Positions 20,401 through 28,534 of a stretch of DNA of 50,929 nt are shown here, in pieces. Every line of letters starts with the position of its first letter. Position 1 is the stretch's first letter. The translations under genes and the position numbers were made by a program. The notes under the pieces are model-generated. The model made no database searches. It was not told where the DNA came from and worked only from the letters and a program-made list of their open reading frames with translations. The stretch is from Chthoniobacterales bacterium (lineage in GTDB: Bacteria > Verrucomicrobiota > Verrucomicrobiia > Chthoniobacterales > UBA10450): assembly GCA_013820755.1 (NCBI GenBank), contig JACDHZ010000002.1, positions 1 through 50,929 of the forward strand, read 5' to 3'.

Positions 20401-23094
20401 CAGTTGGCGCCCACTGGACGCAGCCACTCCTCGGAGGTGCATCGACCACGGTAGTTGGTTGGGTTTACGCAATAATTCCGCCAGCCCCGAAAGCAATCCC
20501 GGGAGAGCGATGATCGCGAGGAGAAGCACCGTGCCTAAAGCGCCGATCTCCGGGACGAAAAGCCAGCTCCCGAACAGGAAGAGGAAGAGGGCGACCGGGA
20601 CGAGACTGCGGCGCAGGTTATCGAAGATTTTCCACCAGGATAACACGGAGAGCGGATTGGGGGCTGGCCGCCCGTCGGCTTCCAGAACCCTGGGCAGCAG
20701 CCAGGGCATGATCTGCCAATCGCCCCGAATCCAGCGGTGCCGCCGGCCTACGTCCACGTCGTAGCGGGAAGGATGTTCCTCGTAGAGTTTTACGTCGCTC
20801 ACGAGCGCGCAGCGGGCATGCACCGATTCCAGTAAGTCGTGGCTCAGGATCTTGTTCTCGGGGAAGCGACCAGCCAGCACCCGCTCGAAAGCATCCACCT
20901 CGTAGATGCCTTTTCCGATGAAGGAGCCTTCGTGGAAAAGATCCTGATACACGTCCGAGACCGCGCGCGTGTAAGGATCGATCCCCGCATCACCGGCATG
21001 GAGCCGGACAAACCATGATCGGCCCGCGCTTGGCAGGCTCACATCGACGCGCGGTTGCAGGAGGCTGTAGCCTTCCGTCACGATCTCGCGCCCGGTATTA
21101 AACTGCGGCCGGTTCAACGGATGGGCCATCGTTCCGATGAGCTGCCGGGCCGACTCGCGCGGCAACTGAGTGTCAGCGTCAAGTGTGATGACGTATTTGA
21201 TGGAGGCAAGAAGGGCCGTCTCTCCGACGATCTCCGAGAAGCATTCCGCGCAGCGACCGCGAAGCAGGGCATTAAACTCCATCAGCTTTCCGCGCTTCCG
21301 CTCGTACCCCATCCAGCGGCCTTCTCCCGCGTTCCACCGGCGCGGTCGATGGAAGAGGAAAAAGAGATCGTGACGGTCCGACGAGTATTTTCGGTTCAGC
21401 CTCTCCACTCCGGCCCGCACTCGCTCGATCAGGGCCGAGTCCTCCGGCAGGGTCTCCGCGGGCGAGTCGCCCAAGTCAGTCAACAAAGCGAAATGCAGGT
21501 GCGGATCCCGATTCGCGAGATGATGAATCTCCACCGTCTCGAGAAGAGCATCGATGCTTCCCGCGCTCGTGAGAATGGTGGGAACGACGACCATGGTGCG
21601 GCTTTCCGGGGCGATCCCGGAGGAATAATCCAGGCGCGGAAGCAGCCGCGGAGTCACCAGGAGGGTGGACAGCCAGTTCAGTAACGCTACCGCCAGTTGG
21701 CTCACTCCCAGCAGAAAAGTGAGCGTGCAGAAAAGTAATTTCCAGCCCTGCACTTCGAACGCCTGGAGCTCCCGCATAAACGCGAACGTCGCGAGGAGCG
21801 TGATCACGGAAATCCCGCCCGCATAAAACGCGAACGGAAAACGCTGGATGCTTCGCTCGACGAATGATTTCCAGAGCCGCCGCACGTTGGCCGCACGCTC
21901 CAGGACCGGCTGCCCTTTATCGATTAGGTAAAAGCCGATATGCGCAGTCCGATCGTCGCGCCCGTTTTCCTGGGCGCTTTCCTGGGCGAGCTGGACGGCC
22001 TTTTCCGCCATCGCTGTTTCTGAGAGCCGGCTCTGGCGGGCGAGAGATTCGACTGCATGGCGATACCGATCGCGCGTTGCGAAATCCATGTCGCTGTAAA
22101 CGTCAGCCGGATCGCTGCGCAAAGTTTGCTCGACCAGACTTACGGTTTCGAGGAACTCCTTCCAATCGATCGCGCTCAATAAACGCAGACTGGCGATACT
22201 GTGACTGACAGAAACCTGGTCGGACGCCTGGCTCTGGCTCTCCTGATGCACGAGCTGCTCGATGGAAAGTCCTTGCTCGGCCAGCCGCTGTTCGAGCCAG
22301 CCGCGCGCGAGGTGCAAGACCGGGTTCAAATGGGAGAGGCGCTGGCAGAATTCCGCGACAAAGGAACTGGACAAGGGAAGGTCGGCTCGGGCCATGTCCG
22401 CCACCACAATCACGAGATGTGACGGATTTTTCTCGGCCATCGCCTGTAAACGGTCGACCCAGACATTCGCGAGATTGCGATCGTGCCGTGCCTTGGTGAG
22501 ACCGGTGGCGACGCGCTGGAGGTTCTCGATCAATCCCAGGCGCAGCATGATGGGAATGGCCCAGAGCTCGCCCAGCTTCAGCGCCGACACCTTCTGGTAG
22601 GCAGCGACGAAGCCGGTGAGCGAGGCGGCGTCAATTTCCGCGTCCACATGTGAGATCAGTTCGAGCACGATCTCATAAACGCGCAGGATGCCCGCGGACG
22701 GGCCGTTGGCCAGTCGCGGCAATTCCCGACTGTATTCCCGCGGCAGATGCCGGCGGGCCATCTGGATCTGCTCTTCGATCAAATAAAAATTATCGAGCAG
22801 CCATTCAGCCGCGGGAGTGACCCGCCTGCTTTGATCCACCGCGAGAGTCGCATGGTTAAAAGCTCGGAGAATCTCTTCGTTGTGAGCCAGCCGCGCGAGT
22901 AGCCGGTTGGAACCGCGCGTCGTAACGACCCGATGCTGCGTCGCGATCCTCGCGGCATGATGCGCGAGTTGTTCAACACCAAATAACTCCGCGCGCAAAG
23001 GCAGCTCAACGGAACCCAAAGCACCATGCCGTGTCAGCGGTGTTCCAAAGCGCAGTGACTTGGTCGGCATTCGGTTAAGATCGGGTATCAGCAA
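14419..23094 (-). CDS. ndvB: Cyclic beta-1,2-glucan synthase (NdvB/ChvB type)
   Basis: A single 2891-codon gene with the full domain order of cyclic beta-1,2-glucan synthases. These inner-membrane enzymes prime themselves, elongate and cyclise a beta-1,2-glucan that is exported to the periplasm. From the N-terminus: a helical region (1-410), membrane helices (about 415-490), and a GT84 domain with the DxD segment ITLDADTQLP near 638 and RHRWIRGDWQ near 790. A second membrane block (about 825-1000) follows, then a glycoamylase-like domain (WGISESGYNRTDADQNY near 1450). Next come two GH94-type carbohydrate-binding beta modules (from about 1620 and 2095). The GH94 phosphorylase-type catalytic domain carries GSGDWNDGMN near 2573 and controls chain length in known enzymes. 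No transport partner is adjacent. An alternative start exists at 23070. Substrate assignment is by family, not shown here. Confidence 0.93.
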   Translation of the reverse strand: MLIPDLNRMPTKSLRFGTPLTRHGALGSVELPLRAELFGVEQLAHHAARIATQHRVVTTRGSNRLLARLAHNEEILRAFNHATLAVDQSRRVTPAAEWLLDNFYLIEEQIQMARRHLPREYSRELPRLANGPSAGILRVYEIVLELISHVDAEIDAASLTGFVAAYQKVSALKLGELWAIPIMLRLGLIENLQRVATGLTKARHDRNLANVWVDRLQAMAEKNPSHLVIVVADMARADLPLSSSFVAEFCQRLSHLNPVLHLARGWLEQRLAEQGLSIEQLVHQESQSQASDQVSVSHSIASLRLLSAIDWKEFLETVSLVEQTLRSDPADVYSDMDFATRDRYRHAVESLARQSRLSETAMAEKAVQLAQESAQENGRDDRTAHIGFYLIDKGQPVLERAANVRRLWKSFVERSIQRFPFAFYAGGISVITLLATFAFMRELQAFEVQGWKLLFCTLTFLLGVSQLAVALLNWLSTLLVTPRLLPRLDYSSGIAPESRTMVVVPTILTSAGSIDALLETVEIHHLANRDPHLHFALLTDLGDSPAETLPEDSALIERVRAGVERLNRKYSSDRHDLFFLFHRPRRWNAGEGRWMGYERKRGKLMEFNALLRGRCAECFSEIVGETALLASIKYVITLDADTQLPRESARQLIGTMAHPLNRPQFNTGREIVTEGYSLLQPRVDVSLPSAGRSWFVRLHAGDAGIDPYTRAVSDVYQDLFHEGSFIGKGIYEVDAFERVLAGRFPENKILSHDLLESVHARCALVSDVKLYEEHPSRYDVDVGRRHRWIRGDWQIMPWLLPRVLEADGRPAPNPLSVLSWWKIFDNLRRSLVPVALFLFLFGSWLFVPEIGALGTVLLLAIIALPGLLSGLAELLRKPNQLPWSMHLRGVAASSGRQLGQIALTLAFLPYDAFLSLDAIGRTLFRMAVTRKRLLEWHTSSDVARAARADLAGFYANMWVAPVIALAGGFLLGVMQPAQLRWASLILGLWLAAPWIAWWISQPITPLAPALEPEQFMFLRRIARKTWHFFETFVTAQENWLPPDNFQEDPFTGVAARTSPTNIGLALLANLAARDFGYLPVNRLIQRTEATIATMLRLERHRGHFYNWYETRTLRPLLPLYVSTVDSGNLAGHLVTLGAGLRELADERILQPQIFSGLRDTLEILRRLGGENAAVSQLAAELDKAPGTLRAALTLLRQATDQARQISATLADREQDLKAWAQTLQRSCEEHLEELLFFAPWLERADLTDTAFKAPGDIAEKLAQLDQSPSLREISAFDQTLCPDLEKRLWLAPWSACLGEASVRARERVLKLEALARQSEELAAMDFSFLFDPARDLFSIGFNVTEGRRDASFYDLLASEARLCSYLTIAQGQVPQDHWFSLGRLLVAPRGEPILVSWSGSMFEYLMPLLVMPTYDGTLLDHACKAAVQQHIAYGQARGVPWGISESGYNRTDADQNYQYRAFGVPGLGLKRGLTEDLVIAPYASAMALMVAPQPACENLQRLAREGCEGVYGFYEAVDYTASRLPPDKSNAIIRSYMAHHQGMSLLALLFLLRDLPMQRRFASRPFLRAADLLLQERVPRAEANVLPEDLELEESRPRLGDGEDVMRVFTSPSSRTPEIHLLSNGRYHVAISSAGGGYSRWGDLAVTRWREDATRDCWGTFIYLRDVATGEFWSTAYQPTLRATGSYETIFTQPRAEFRQRHGGLEIHTEICVSPEDDVELRRVKLTNHSAVARVIELTSYAEVVLATQGADEAHPAFSNLFVQTEFVRHSSAILCTRRARSEEEKTPWLLHLLVGQGGVQGEVSSETDRFKFIGRGRTLASPAAMEKIAPLSDTAGSVLDPIISLRRTVTLAPDETAVLDFVIGVTENRERADALVEKYQHVRMADRALDLAWTHSQVTLRQLNATEAEAQLYARLAGALVHADPARRANPGVLLGNRRGQSGLWTYGISGDTPLVLLRITDAEKIEIVRQLIQAHSYWRAKGLPVELVILNEDVSVYRQSLQDQITNLIASGTEAQMLDKPGGIFVRRLEQIPNDDRVLLQAAARIVLDDERGSLLEQLEQRSVLEPSVPALTPTRSARTESSTSPPARELIFQNGLGGFTRDGHEYVIILEPGQTTPAPWVNVLANPSFGTVISESGGAYSWAENAHEFRLTPWHNDPVQDTTGEAFYIRDEETGQFWSPMPGPARGKTPYVVRHGFGYTVFEHFENGIVSELWTYVAMDAPVKLTNVKLRNLSGSPRRLSITGYCEWVLGDLRHKTQLNVQTEVDVKTGALLARNFYNTEFPDRIVFFDVNDASRTLTGNRKEFLGRNGTLSQPAALKRTRLSGRTGAGLDPCGAVQVAFDLADGQERETSFRLGVSRNLGDVQNLVGRFRRGDASAVALAGVHEFWNRTLGAINVDTPDPAVNVMANGWLLYQTLSCRLWGRTGFYQSGGAYGFRDQLQDVMALVHAEPALTREHLLRTAAHQFREGDVQHWWHPPAGRGVRTHFSDDYLWLPYVTCRYVVSVADTGVLDETIPFLDARPVMPEEEAYYDLPNRSQESATLYEHCVRAIEHGLNFGKHGLPLIGSGDWNDGMNMVGKEGRGESVWLAFFLYDVLTQFAEVARARADAAFADRCLEQAGQLQKNIEQHAWDGEWYRRAYFDNGEPLGSRENLECQIDSLPQSWSVISKAGDPQRSRQAMHAVDERLVRQEAKLIQLFDPPFDKSPLNPGYIKGYIPGVRENGGQYTHGAIWTAMAFALMGENERAWELFALLNPVHHGGTPEQIATYKVEPYVAAADVYAVAPHTGRGGWTWYTGSAGWMYRLLVETLLGVKLEGDGLRLIPRFPASWTTYKIHYRYHQTVYHITITRLAEGSAASIDLSLDGQILTGGTIPLVDDRAEHFVDIHVR

Positions 23095-23659
23095 GGTTTG
23101 CTCGGGCTTGGTCTAAAACGGCAGTCACACTAATGCTAATAAGTGTAGGGGCATGCAATTCGCACGCGAGCGCACGAACTGCGAACGAGAACACGCCGTT
23201 GATCATGATCATGCCGCGGATTGCGAATGCGAGCGTCGCCATCTTTGCGCCAACTCGCGCCACTGAGCGAAAATCCCTTGTTTTGAGACTAACGAGTGCT
23301 GCCTCTTCGACAGCTACCGCTGCCTGCGGCTCACTACCAATAAATCGCAGCTAGGCATAGGTTAGCCCCGAAAGGGCATCGCACAGACCTCCGAACACTC
23401 CTTCGAGCCCCCTGGGGAATCGGAGGCGAATAATGTTGCCCCGCCACCTGGGAGTTACTGCACATCATCGCCGCCACCATAGCTAAACTTTTCCGTGCAC
23501 ACAGAGCTGCCGATGAAACTGTGACGGATGGGATGGGCGGTTATGTGCTGCTCCGTTGACGTGCTTCTCACCAGCGTAAGATGCCGGTGCTGTAAAGATG
23601 CCATGTCAACGCCCGCTGAAGTTGCACAGGCCGTTCATTAAATCAGCGGAAGTCACTGT
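23095..23659. other. Gene-poor stretch upstream of ndvB
   Basis: About 565 bases lie between the ndvB start and the end of the TPR gene. I see no convincing coding region; short frames on both strands (for example 23133-23354 plus, 23075-23263 minus) have no family features. The part nearest 23095 should hold the ndvB promoter. The middle (23361-23426) contains hairpins resembling a dispersed repeat. The rest shows nothing I can name. Confidence 0.5.
23361..23426. repeat. Hairpin-rich repeat-like element (GCCCCGAAAGGGC type)
   Basis: GCCC at 23365-23368 pairs with GGGC at 23374-23377 around CGAAA. Immediately after, CCTCCGA (23388-23394) pairs with TCGGAGG (23420-23426) enclosing CCCCCTGGGG. 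The segment TTAGCCCCGAAAGGGC followed by a CACAGA-type stretch and a CCCTGGG hairpin resembles a family of dispersed noncoding repeats I recall from Planctomycetes and Verrucomicrobia genomes. That match is from memory. It could instead be an unrelated structured RNA or part of the ndvB leader. Confidence 0.4.
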
Positions 23660-25778
23660 TCATTCGCCGTTTTGTATCTCCTTCAGGATCTCGGTAGCGA
23701 CGGGTTCGTCCGGGATCAGGCGCAGCGTTGTTCGCAGGTGGTCAGCAGCTTCTGCTGTCCGCCCAAGTTGCATCAGCATTAGTGCGAGATTGCGATGCGC
23801 AACGGCGGTTCGATCGTCAATCGCAAGCACTGTCCGGTATTCGAGCGCTGCCGCTTCATACAAAGATTGCGCTTCACCGAGTGGGCCCGAACGTGTCTCC
23901 ACCTGGTTCCCCCACGCGCCAAGCGCGTTCGCAAGATTAATCCGGAACGTCACGGTCGTTTTAGCCCCTGACGGAGAACGCGCGATCGCTTCTCGATAGG
24001 CAGTCACCGCCTGCTCAAACATTTGCTGACGCGCATAACCTAACCCGAGGTTATTGTGATTCGGAGCAAGGTCCGGCTTCAACTCGGCGGCTCGTCGGTA
24101 ATGTTCGGCTGCGCCTCCGAAGTCGCCACGCGCAAAAAAGTAGTTCGCCCAGACGATTGTGCCCCTGCCAGGTATCAGGATTCTTCGCAAGCGTGTCCCG
24201 CCACAAGCTCTCTTCCGATTGATACACTGTCGCGCGCGCCCACGTGTACGAAGACATCGCCAGCAGTGCGAGGATCATGGCCGCGGCGATACCAGCGCGC
24301 CACGCTCGCGCGGAGCGCAGGTTCCAGATCAGCGCCACACCCGAGGCGACGGCAGCGATTAGCGGAACATTTGGCAAGTACTGGAGATGGTCAGCCACCA
24401 GACTGCCGCCGCGGGCATATGCCATTGTTACAAATCCGAGCACGGGCAGGATCAGCAAAGCGAACGCGCCGAAAGCAAACAATGCGTGCCGTGCAATGAT
24501 TCTCCGGAAGCGCCAGAGAACGAGGAATACAGCAATTACTCCTGCGAGTGGCAGGAATTCGCCGAGGGTTGGCTGATCAAATCGCCACGGGGGATAAACC
24601 GCCGCGAGCTCAATCGGAGCGAGGGTTTTGCCGAAGTACCACCACATCGCGCTGCCGGCGTTAGCGAAACGCCGCGCGACGCCACCCATTTCGATGTGCT
24701 CGGCAACAGCTTCGTGAAACCATACCGTTGTTGTGCCGAGTAACGCCGAAAGTTGGAAGAACCCGACGGTGCGCAACAGGTGCTTGTTTACTCGGCCGGT
24801 TAGCTTTGCGGCGATCAGGCCAACCCACCCGCTTCCCATGAGGACCACAGGAAGCATCAGAAACGTCATCCGTATTCCACCGTCGACGAGCATGTTCGTC
24901 GCGACGATTACCGGGTCAGCGGGATTGCTATGAGACTGCTTCCACACTGTCCAGAGGTAGAACGTTGCCACCATACCCCCCAAGAGGCCGAGGCAGCCTA
25001 AGACCAGATTGCTAATCCGCAGGGCGAGAAGTTCGCCGGCACTACTCTTGGTGTCGGTTGCCAAGCTGCTGAGGCCATGCCGCCACCATGCATAGAGGAC
25101 GAATATTGCGGGAATGAACGCCCCATGGGTTTTGGCTAGTAGTCCTCCAGCAAAAAACAGCAGCGCGCCGAAATACCAGCGCACCCGCGCGGTCCGTTCG
25201 AACCGGACAAACGCGAGGAAAGATGAGAGATAAAGCAGCACTGAGAACGTGTTCTTCCCCTCGGAGATCCACGCCGCAGTCGCAGCGTTCACGGGATGTA
25301 TGGCGAAGATCAAACCGGCGAGCCACGCGCCCGGAACTCCGATTGTTTTCAGGACACGCCAAACCAAAACAGCATTCCCTCCATGCAGCAGGACATTGAC
25401 GGCGTGAAAGGCCGGAGCGTTCGCCCCGAAGATCCGCCACTCCAGCCAATGCAGCGTCGTCGTCAAGGGATAGTATTCGACGCTTTCCGATCCGGACCAG
25501 ATTGCCCACAGCGCCTGCCACACGCTTCTATTTTCCGCACGCACCAGCCGGTTCGCGGTGATCCACGGCTCGTCGTCCCAGACGAAGCCGCCGTTTATGA
25601 CCGGGATGTAAACGATGACGGCGGCACCGAGAATGATGAGGAAACAGCCGACGGAATTTAGCCCGCCAAGCGCGGAGGCTGTCGGTGCAGGTGACGCTGC
25701 TGCCGATAGACTAATTCTCGCATGCACTTTACCCTTGCGAGCACTAGCTGCCATCCGCCCCGAGCTTACGTCGGCCAT
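23660..25778 (-). pseudogene. Polytopic membrane protein with C-terminal TPRs (TMTC-like), frameshifted
   Basis: Two overlapping minus-strand frames together make one gene. The first (from 25778) encodes a hydrophobic protein of about ten membrane helices. Its first periplasmic loop carries GGFVWDDEPW, an acidic motif like those of GT-C mannosyltransferase and TMTC proteins, and HPVNAATAAWISEGKN follows. It reaches the start of a TPR region (NPDTWQGHNRLGELL), then runs out of phase. The second frame continues in register with FARGDFGGAAEHYRRAAELKP and three or so further TPRs to 23660. The break lies in an A6 run (T6 on the coding strand) at 24134-24139; five bases would restore a protein of about 705 residues. 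Known relatives transfer sugars at the membrane, but the substrate here is unknown. Sequencing error, slippage or true mutation are all possible. Confidence 0.75.
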
Positions 25779-25938
25779 TTGCTCTTTCTATCCGTTATTT
25801 GTCGGCTGCTTCCGTCGTGTCGCCGCGAGCACTTCGCCAATCGCGGTCGCACGTCAAGTCGTCTTCGTTGTCGCAAACGCGCATTCACATGGACGGCTGT
25901 TCTCTTGACCTTGGATACCGTGCTTCTATCCTGAGTTC

Positions 25939-26964
25939 GTGGAAGTTTTCGTACGTTCGCCTGCGGCGAGAGCACCTTCTGCTGGACCGCTGGCAGCCGT
26001 CACGGCAACGGTTCAATCGCATCTAGACGAGGTCGAATCCCGCATAGCGCAACAGGCGGCGGCATTCGATCCGGCAATAGAAGGCTATGTGACCTACGCC
26101 ATTGGCGGACGCGGTAAGAGGCTTCGTCCGCTGGTTGCGCTGTTGAGTGGCGGGGCGACGGGGGGGGTTACCTCCGCGCATGTCGATCTTGCCGTCGTGG
26201 TCGAGCTGATTCACATCGCAACGCTTGTGCATGACGACATCATGGATGAAGCGGAACGGCGCCGAGGTGAACCGACCGTAAATGCGCGCTGGGGGAACTC
26301 GCTGAGCGTTCTGCTCGGCGATTGTTTGTTCGCGCATGCGCTGAATCTCTCGACCAACTTCAAAAAAGCGGAGATCAGTCGCTCAATTGCGCAAGCAGCA
26401 CGCGAAGTTTGCTCGGGCGAAATCATTCAAACCCAACGCCGCTTTGATCTTCATCTCGCAATTGAGGAGTACTTCCGAATCGTGCAGATGAAAACCGGAT
26501 CCCTTTTTGCCGTCGCCGCAGAATCGGGAGCGTTGCTGCATGAAGCTGATCCTGCAACGGTGCGGTCGCTCAAGCAGTACGGCATGAAGATTGGGACTGC
26601 CTATCAGATTTATGACGACTGTCTCGACATAGCAGGGAACGAAAACGTGATCGGGAAAACTCTTGGAACGGATCTACGAAAAGGGAAGTTGACGCTGCCG
26701 GTGCTCATCCTGCTGCGGGCGGCGCCTGCCGGCGAGCGCGAAGAGTATTGTAAGCTAATCGTCGACGGCAGAGCTGAGGAGATGACCGACCTGCTGAAGA
26801 ACGGCGCGGCTGGTCAGTCGTTGAGCGGGTCTATTCAGGCTGGCCAGAAGATGATCAGAGAAGCGCAGAGCGAGCTCACTGGCTTGCCCCCGAGCTTCTA
26901 CGCGCGTTCGCTTCTTCAGTTGGGCGACGGTCTCTGCGAGCTGCTCGAGCAGTTGCGAGATTGA
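25939..26964 (+). CDS. Trans-polyprenyl diphosphate synthase
   Basis: This enzyme extends allylic diphosphates with IPP to make long-chain prenyl tails for quinones, or similar products. The 341-residue protein has the GGRGKRLRP strand, the first aspartate-rich motif VHDDIMDEAERRRG, the KTGSLF region and the second aspartate-rich motif YQIYDDCLD, then GKTLGTDLRKGKLTLP. The residues before the first DDxxD are typical of octaprenyl/heptaprenyl synthases, but chain length is not certain. The start used is a GTG at 25939; the first 25 residues are variable. The 160-base gap to the divergent TPR membrane gene likely holds both promoters. RadC and lpxA follow on the same strand. Confidence 0.9.
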   Translation: MEVFVRSPAARAPSAGPLAAVTATVQSHLDEVESRIAQQAAAFDPAIEGYVTYAIGGRGKRLRPLVALLSGGATGGVTSAHVDLAVVVELIHIATLVHDDIMDEAERRRGEPTVNARWGNSLSVLLGDCLFAHALNLSTNFKKAEISRSIAQAAREVCSGEIIQTQRRFDLHLAIEEYFRIVQMKTGSLFAVAAESGALLHEADPATVRSLKQYGMKIGTAYQIYDDCLDIAGNENVIGKTLGTDLRKGKLTLPVLILLRAAPAGEREEYCKLIVDGRAEEMTDLLKNGAAGQSLSGSIQAGQKMIREAQSELTGLPPSFYARSLLQLGDGLCELLEQLRD

Positions 26965-27044
26965 AGCTGAAGCGCAGAACGGGCGCGGTGCGGTCATTCG
27001 CACCTAGGAACCCGCTGCGACCCCAAACCCGCATATCCGCTCAT

Positions 27045-27740
27045 ATGGCGCAGCTGAAAATCCGCGAGATGCCACAGGACGATCGTCCGCGCGAAAAGCT
27101 GATCGCGCGCGGCGCGTCAGCGCTCACCGATGCGGAGCTGATAGCGATTCTATTGAGAACTGGTTTGCCAGGAGCAAATGCCGTGGACGTCGCCGGAAAG
27201 CTTCTTGTGCGTTACCAATCTCTCAATGGCTTGAGTCGCTGTACTGTGGACGAGATAAAGGACATCCCTGGAATTGGACCGGCGAAGGCCGTGCAGCTGG
27301 TCGCCGCGTTCGGCCTCGGTCAGCGGCTCGCACGCGAAACACTCTCGCGGGAGAAGATCGATACACCGGAGCTGGTTTACGAGCTCCTCGCACCGGAAAT
27401 GCGCGTGCTGCACAAAGAATCGCTCCGCGTGATCCTGCTCGACACCCGCTATCACGTGATTCGAATCCAAGAGGTGTCGTTAGGCAGTTTGAACGAGAGC
27501 ATTGCTCATCCGCGCGATGTCTTTCGCCCTGCAGTAATCTCCTCGGCGTATGCGATCGTCGTGGCTCACAATCACCCGTCCGGTGATCCGTCGCCGAGCC
27601 AGGCTGATCACAGCTTGACCCGGCGGCTATCCGAGGCAGCCGAGCTTCTCCAAATCAAACTGCTCGACCACATCATTATTGGCGCGCCGGCGGAAGGCCG
27701 GAAACCGTATTTCAGTTTCAAGGAAGCTGGCGTGCTGTGA
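27045..27740 (+). CDS. radC: RadC family JAB-domain protein
   Basis: RadC proteins combine an N-terminal UPF0758 region, with a helix-hairpin-helix (IPGIGPAKAVQLVAAFGLG), and a C-terminal JAB1/MPN-like metalloprotein domain. The metal-binding signature HNHPSGDPSPSQAD is intact, as is the upstream glutamate-containing EVSLGSLNESIAHPRDVF. The biological role is still unsettled despite the gene's name. The frame is open to a TTG at 26961, but the ATG at 27045 (MAQLKIREMPQDDRPREK) begins exactly where family members start and gives 231 residues. The stop overlaps the lpxA start (GTGA). Confidence 0.93.
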   Translation: MAQLKIREMPQDDRPREKLIARGASALTDAELIAILLRTGLPGANAVDVAGKLLVRYQSLNGLSRCTVDEIKDIPGIGPAKAVQLVAAFGLGQRLARETLSREKIDTPELVYELLAPEMRVLHKESLRVILLDTRYHVIRIQEVSLGSLNESIAHPRDVFRPAVISSAYAIVVAHNHPSGDPSPSQADHSLTRRLSEAAELLQIKLLDHIIIGAPAEGRKPYFSFKEAGVL

Positions 27741-28531
27741 AAATCCACCCGACAGCCGCTGTCGATTCGAGTGCTGTGCTCGCTGACGATGTAGAGATTG
27801 GCGCGTTCGCAGTCGTCGGTCCTGAGATCGTTATCGGCGCGGGTTCGATCATTCAGTCGCACGTCGTCCTGGAAGGGGTGGTGCGGATCGGCGCGGCAAA
27901 CGTGATCGGCCACGGCACCGTTATCGGCGGACCGCCTCAGGACCTCGGATTTAACCCGGATACGCGGAGCAGCGTAGAAATCGGTGATGCAAATGTTGTT
28001 CGCGAACATTGCACAATCCACCGCGGTACAGCGGAAGGCACTGCGACAACCCTCGGAGATAGCAATTTCTTAATGGCCGGTGCACACGTCGGACACAACT
28101 GCCGAATCGCCAACCGAGTGATTATCGCGAACAATTGCCTGCTTGGCGGCTACGTCCGTATCGATGATCTCGCGTTCCTTGGCGGCGGCACCATGTTCCA
28201 TCAGAAGACGCACGTAGGGCGGTTGGTGATCACGCAGGGCAGCTCTGCGTTCGGCAAAGACATCCCACCTTTTCTCGTCGCGGCCGAGCGCAACCTCGCC
28301 GTCGGAGTAAACGTGCTGGGGCTCCGCCGGGCTGGTATGACTGGAGCGGAACGCGATGAAATCAAGCACGGATTCAAGCTGCTTTACCGCAGCGGCTTGA
28401 ATATCCGCCAGGCGCTCGCGAAGGCTGCGGAGACGAAGTTTGGGCCGCTTGGACGTGAGTTCTTCGAGTTCGTCGGCAACGTGAGGAAGCGCGGCATCGT
28501 TTCGTGTCGCCGCGCGCCTAAGGCGCAATAG
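27737..28531 (+). CDS. lpxA: Acyl-ACP-UDP-N-acetylglucosamine O-acyltransferase
   Basis: LpxA catalyses the first step of lipid A synthesis, transferring a hydroxyacyl chain to UDP-GlcNAc. The 264-residue protein is a left-handed beta helix: repeated hexapeptides such as IGAFAVVGPEIVIGAG and IGAANVIGHGTVIGG fill the first 190 residues. The catalytic histidine region (LMAGAHVGHNC) and the C-terminal helical domain (RRAGMTGAERDEIKHGFKLL) match LpxA. The GTG start at 27737 overlaps the radC stop by 4 bases. It supports an outer membrane with lipopolysaccharide. No lpxB, lpxD or fabZ is adjacent. It converges with pgeF, with three bases between stops. Confidence 0.93.
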   Translation: MKIHPTAAVDSSAVLADDVEIGAFAVVGPEIVIGAGSIIQSHVVLEGVVRIGAANVIGHGTVIGGPPQDLGFNPDTRSSVEIGDANVVREHCTIHRGTAEGTATTLGDSNFLMAGAHVGHNCRIANRVIIANNCLLGGYVRIDDLAFLGGGTMFHQKTHVGRLVITQGSSAFGKDIPPFLVAAERNLAVGVNVLGLRRAGMTGAERDEIKHGFKLLYRSGLNIRQALAKAAETKFGPLGREFFEFVGNVRKRGIVSCRRAPKAQ

Positions 28532-28534
28532 GAA

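Noticed and set aside
23361-23560. Possible known structured RNA (6S, tmRNA, SRP RNA or RNase P RNA)
   Set aside because: Hairpins are present, but I saw none of the conserved sequence blocks of those RNAs, such as the SRP GGAAGGAAGCA-type loop.
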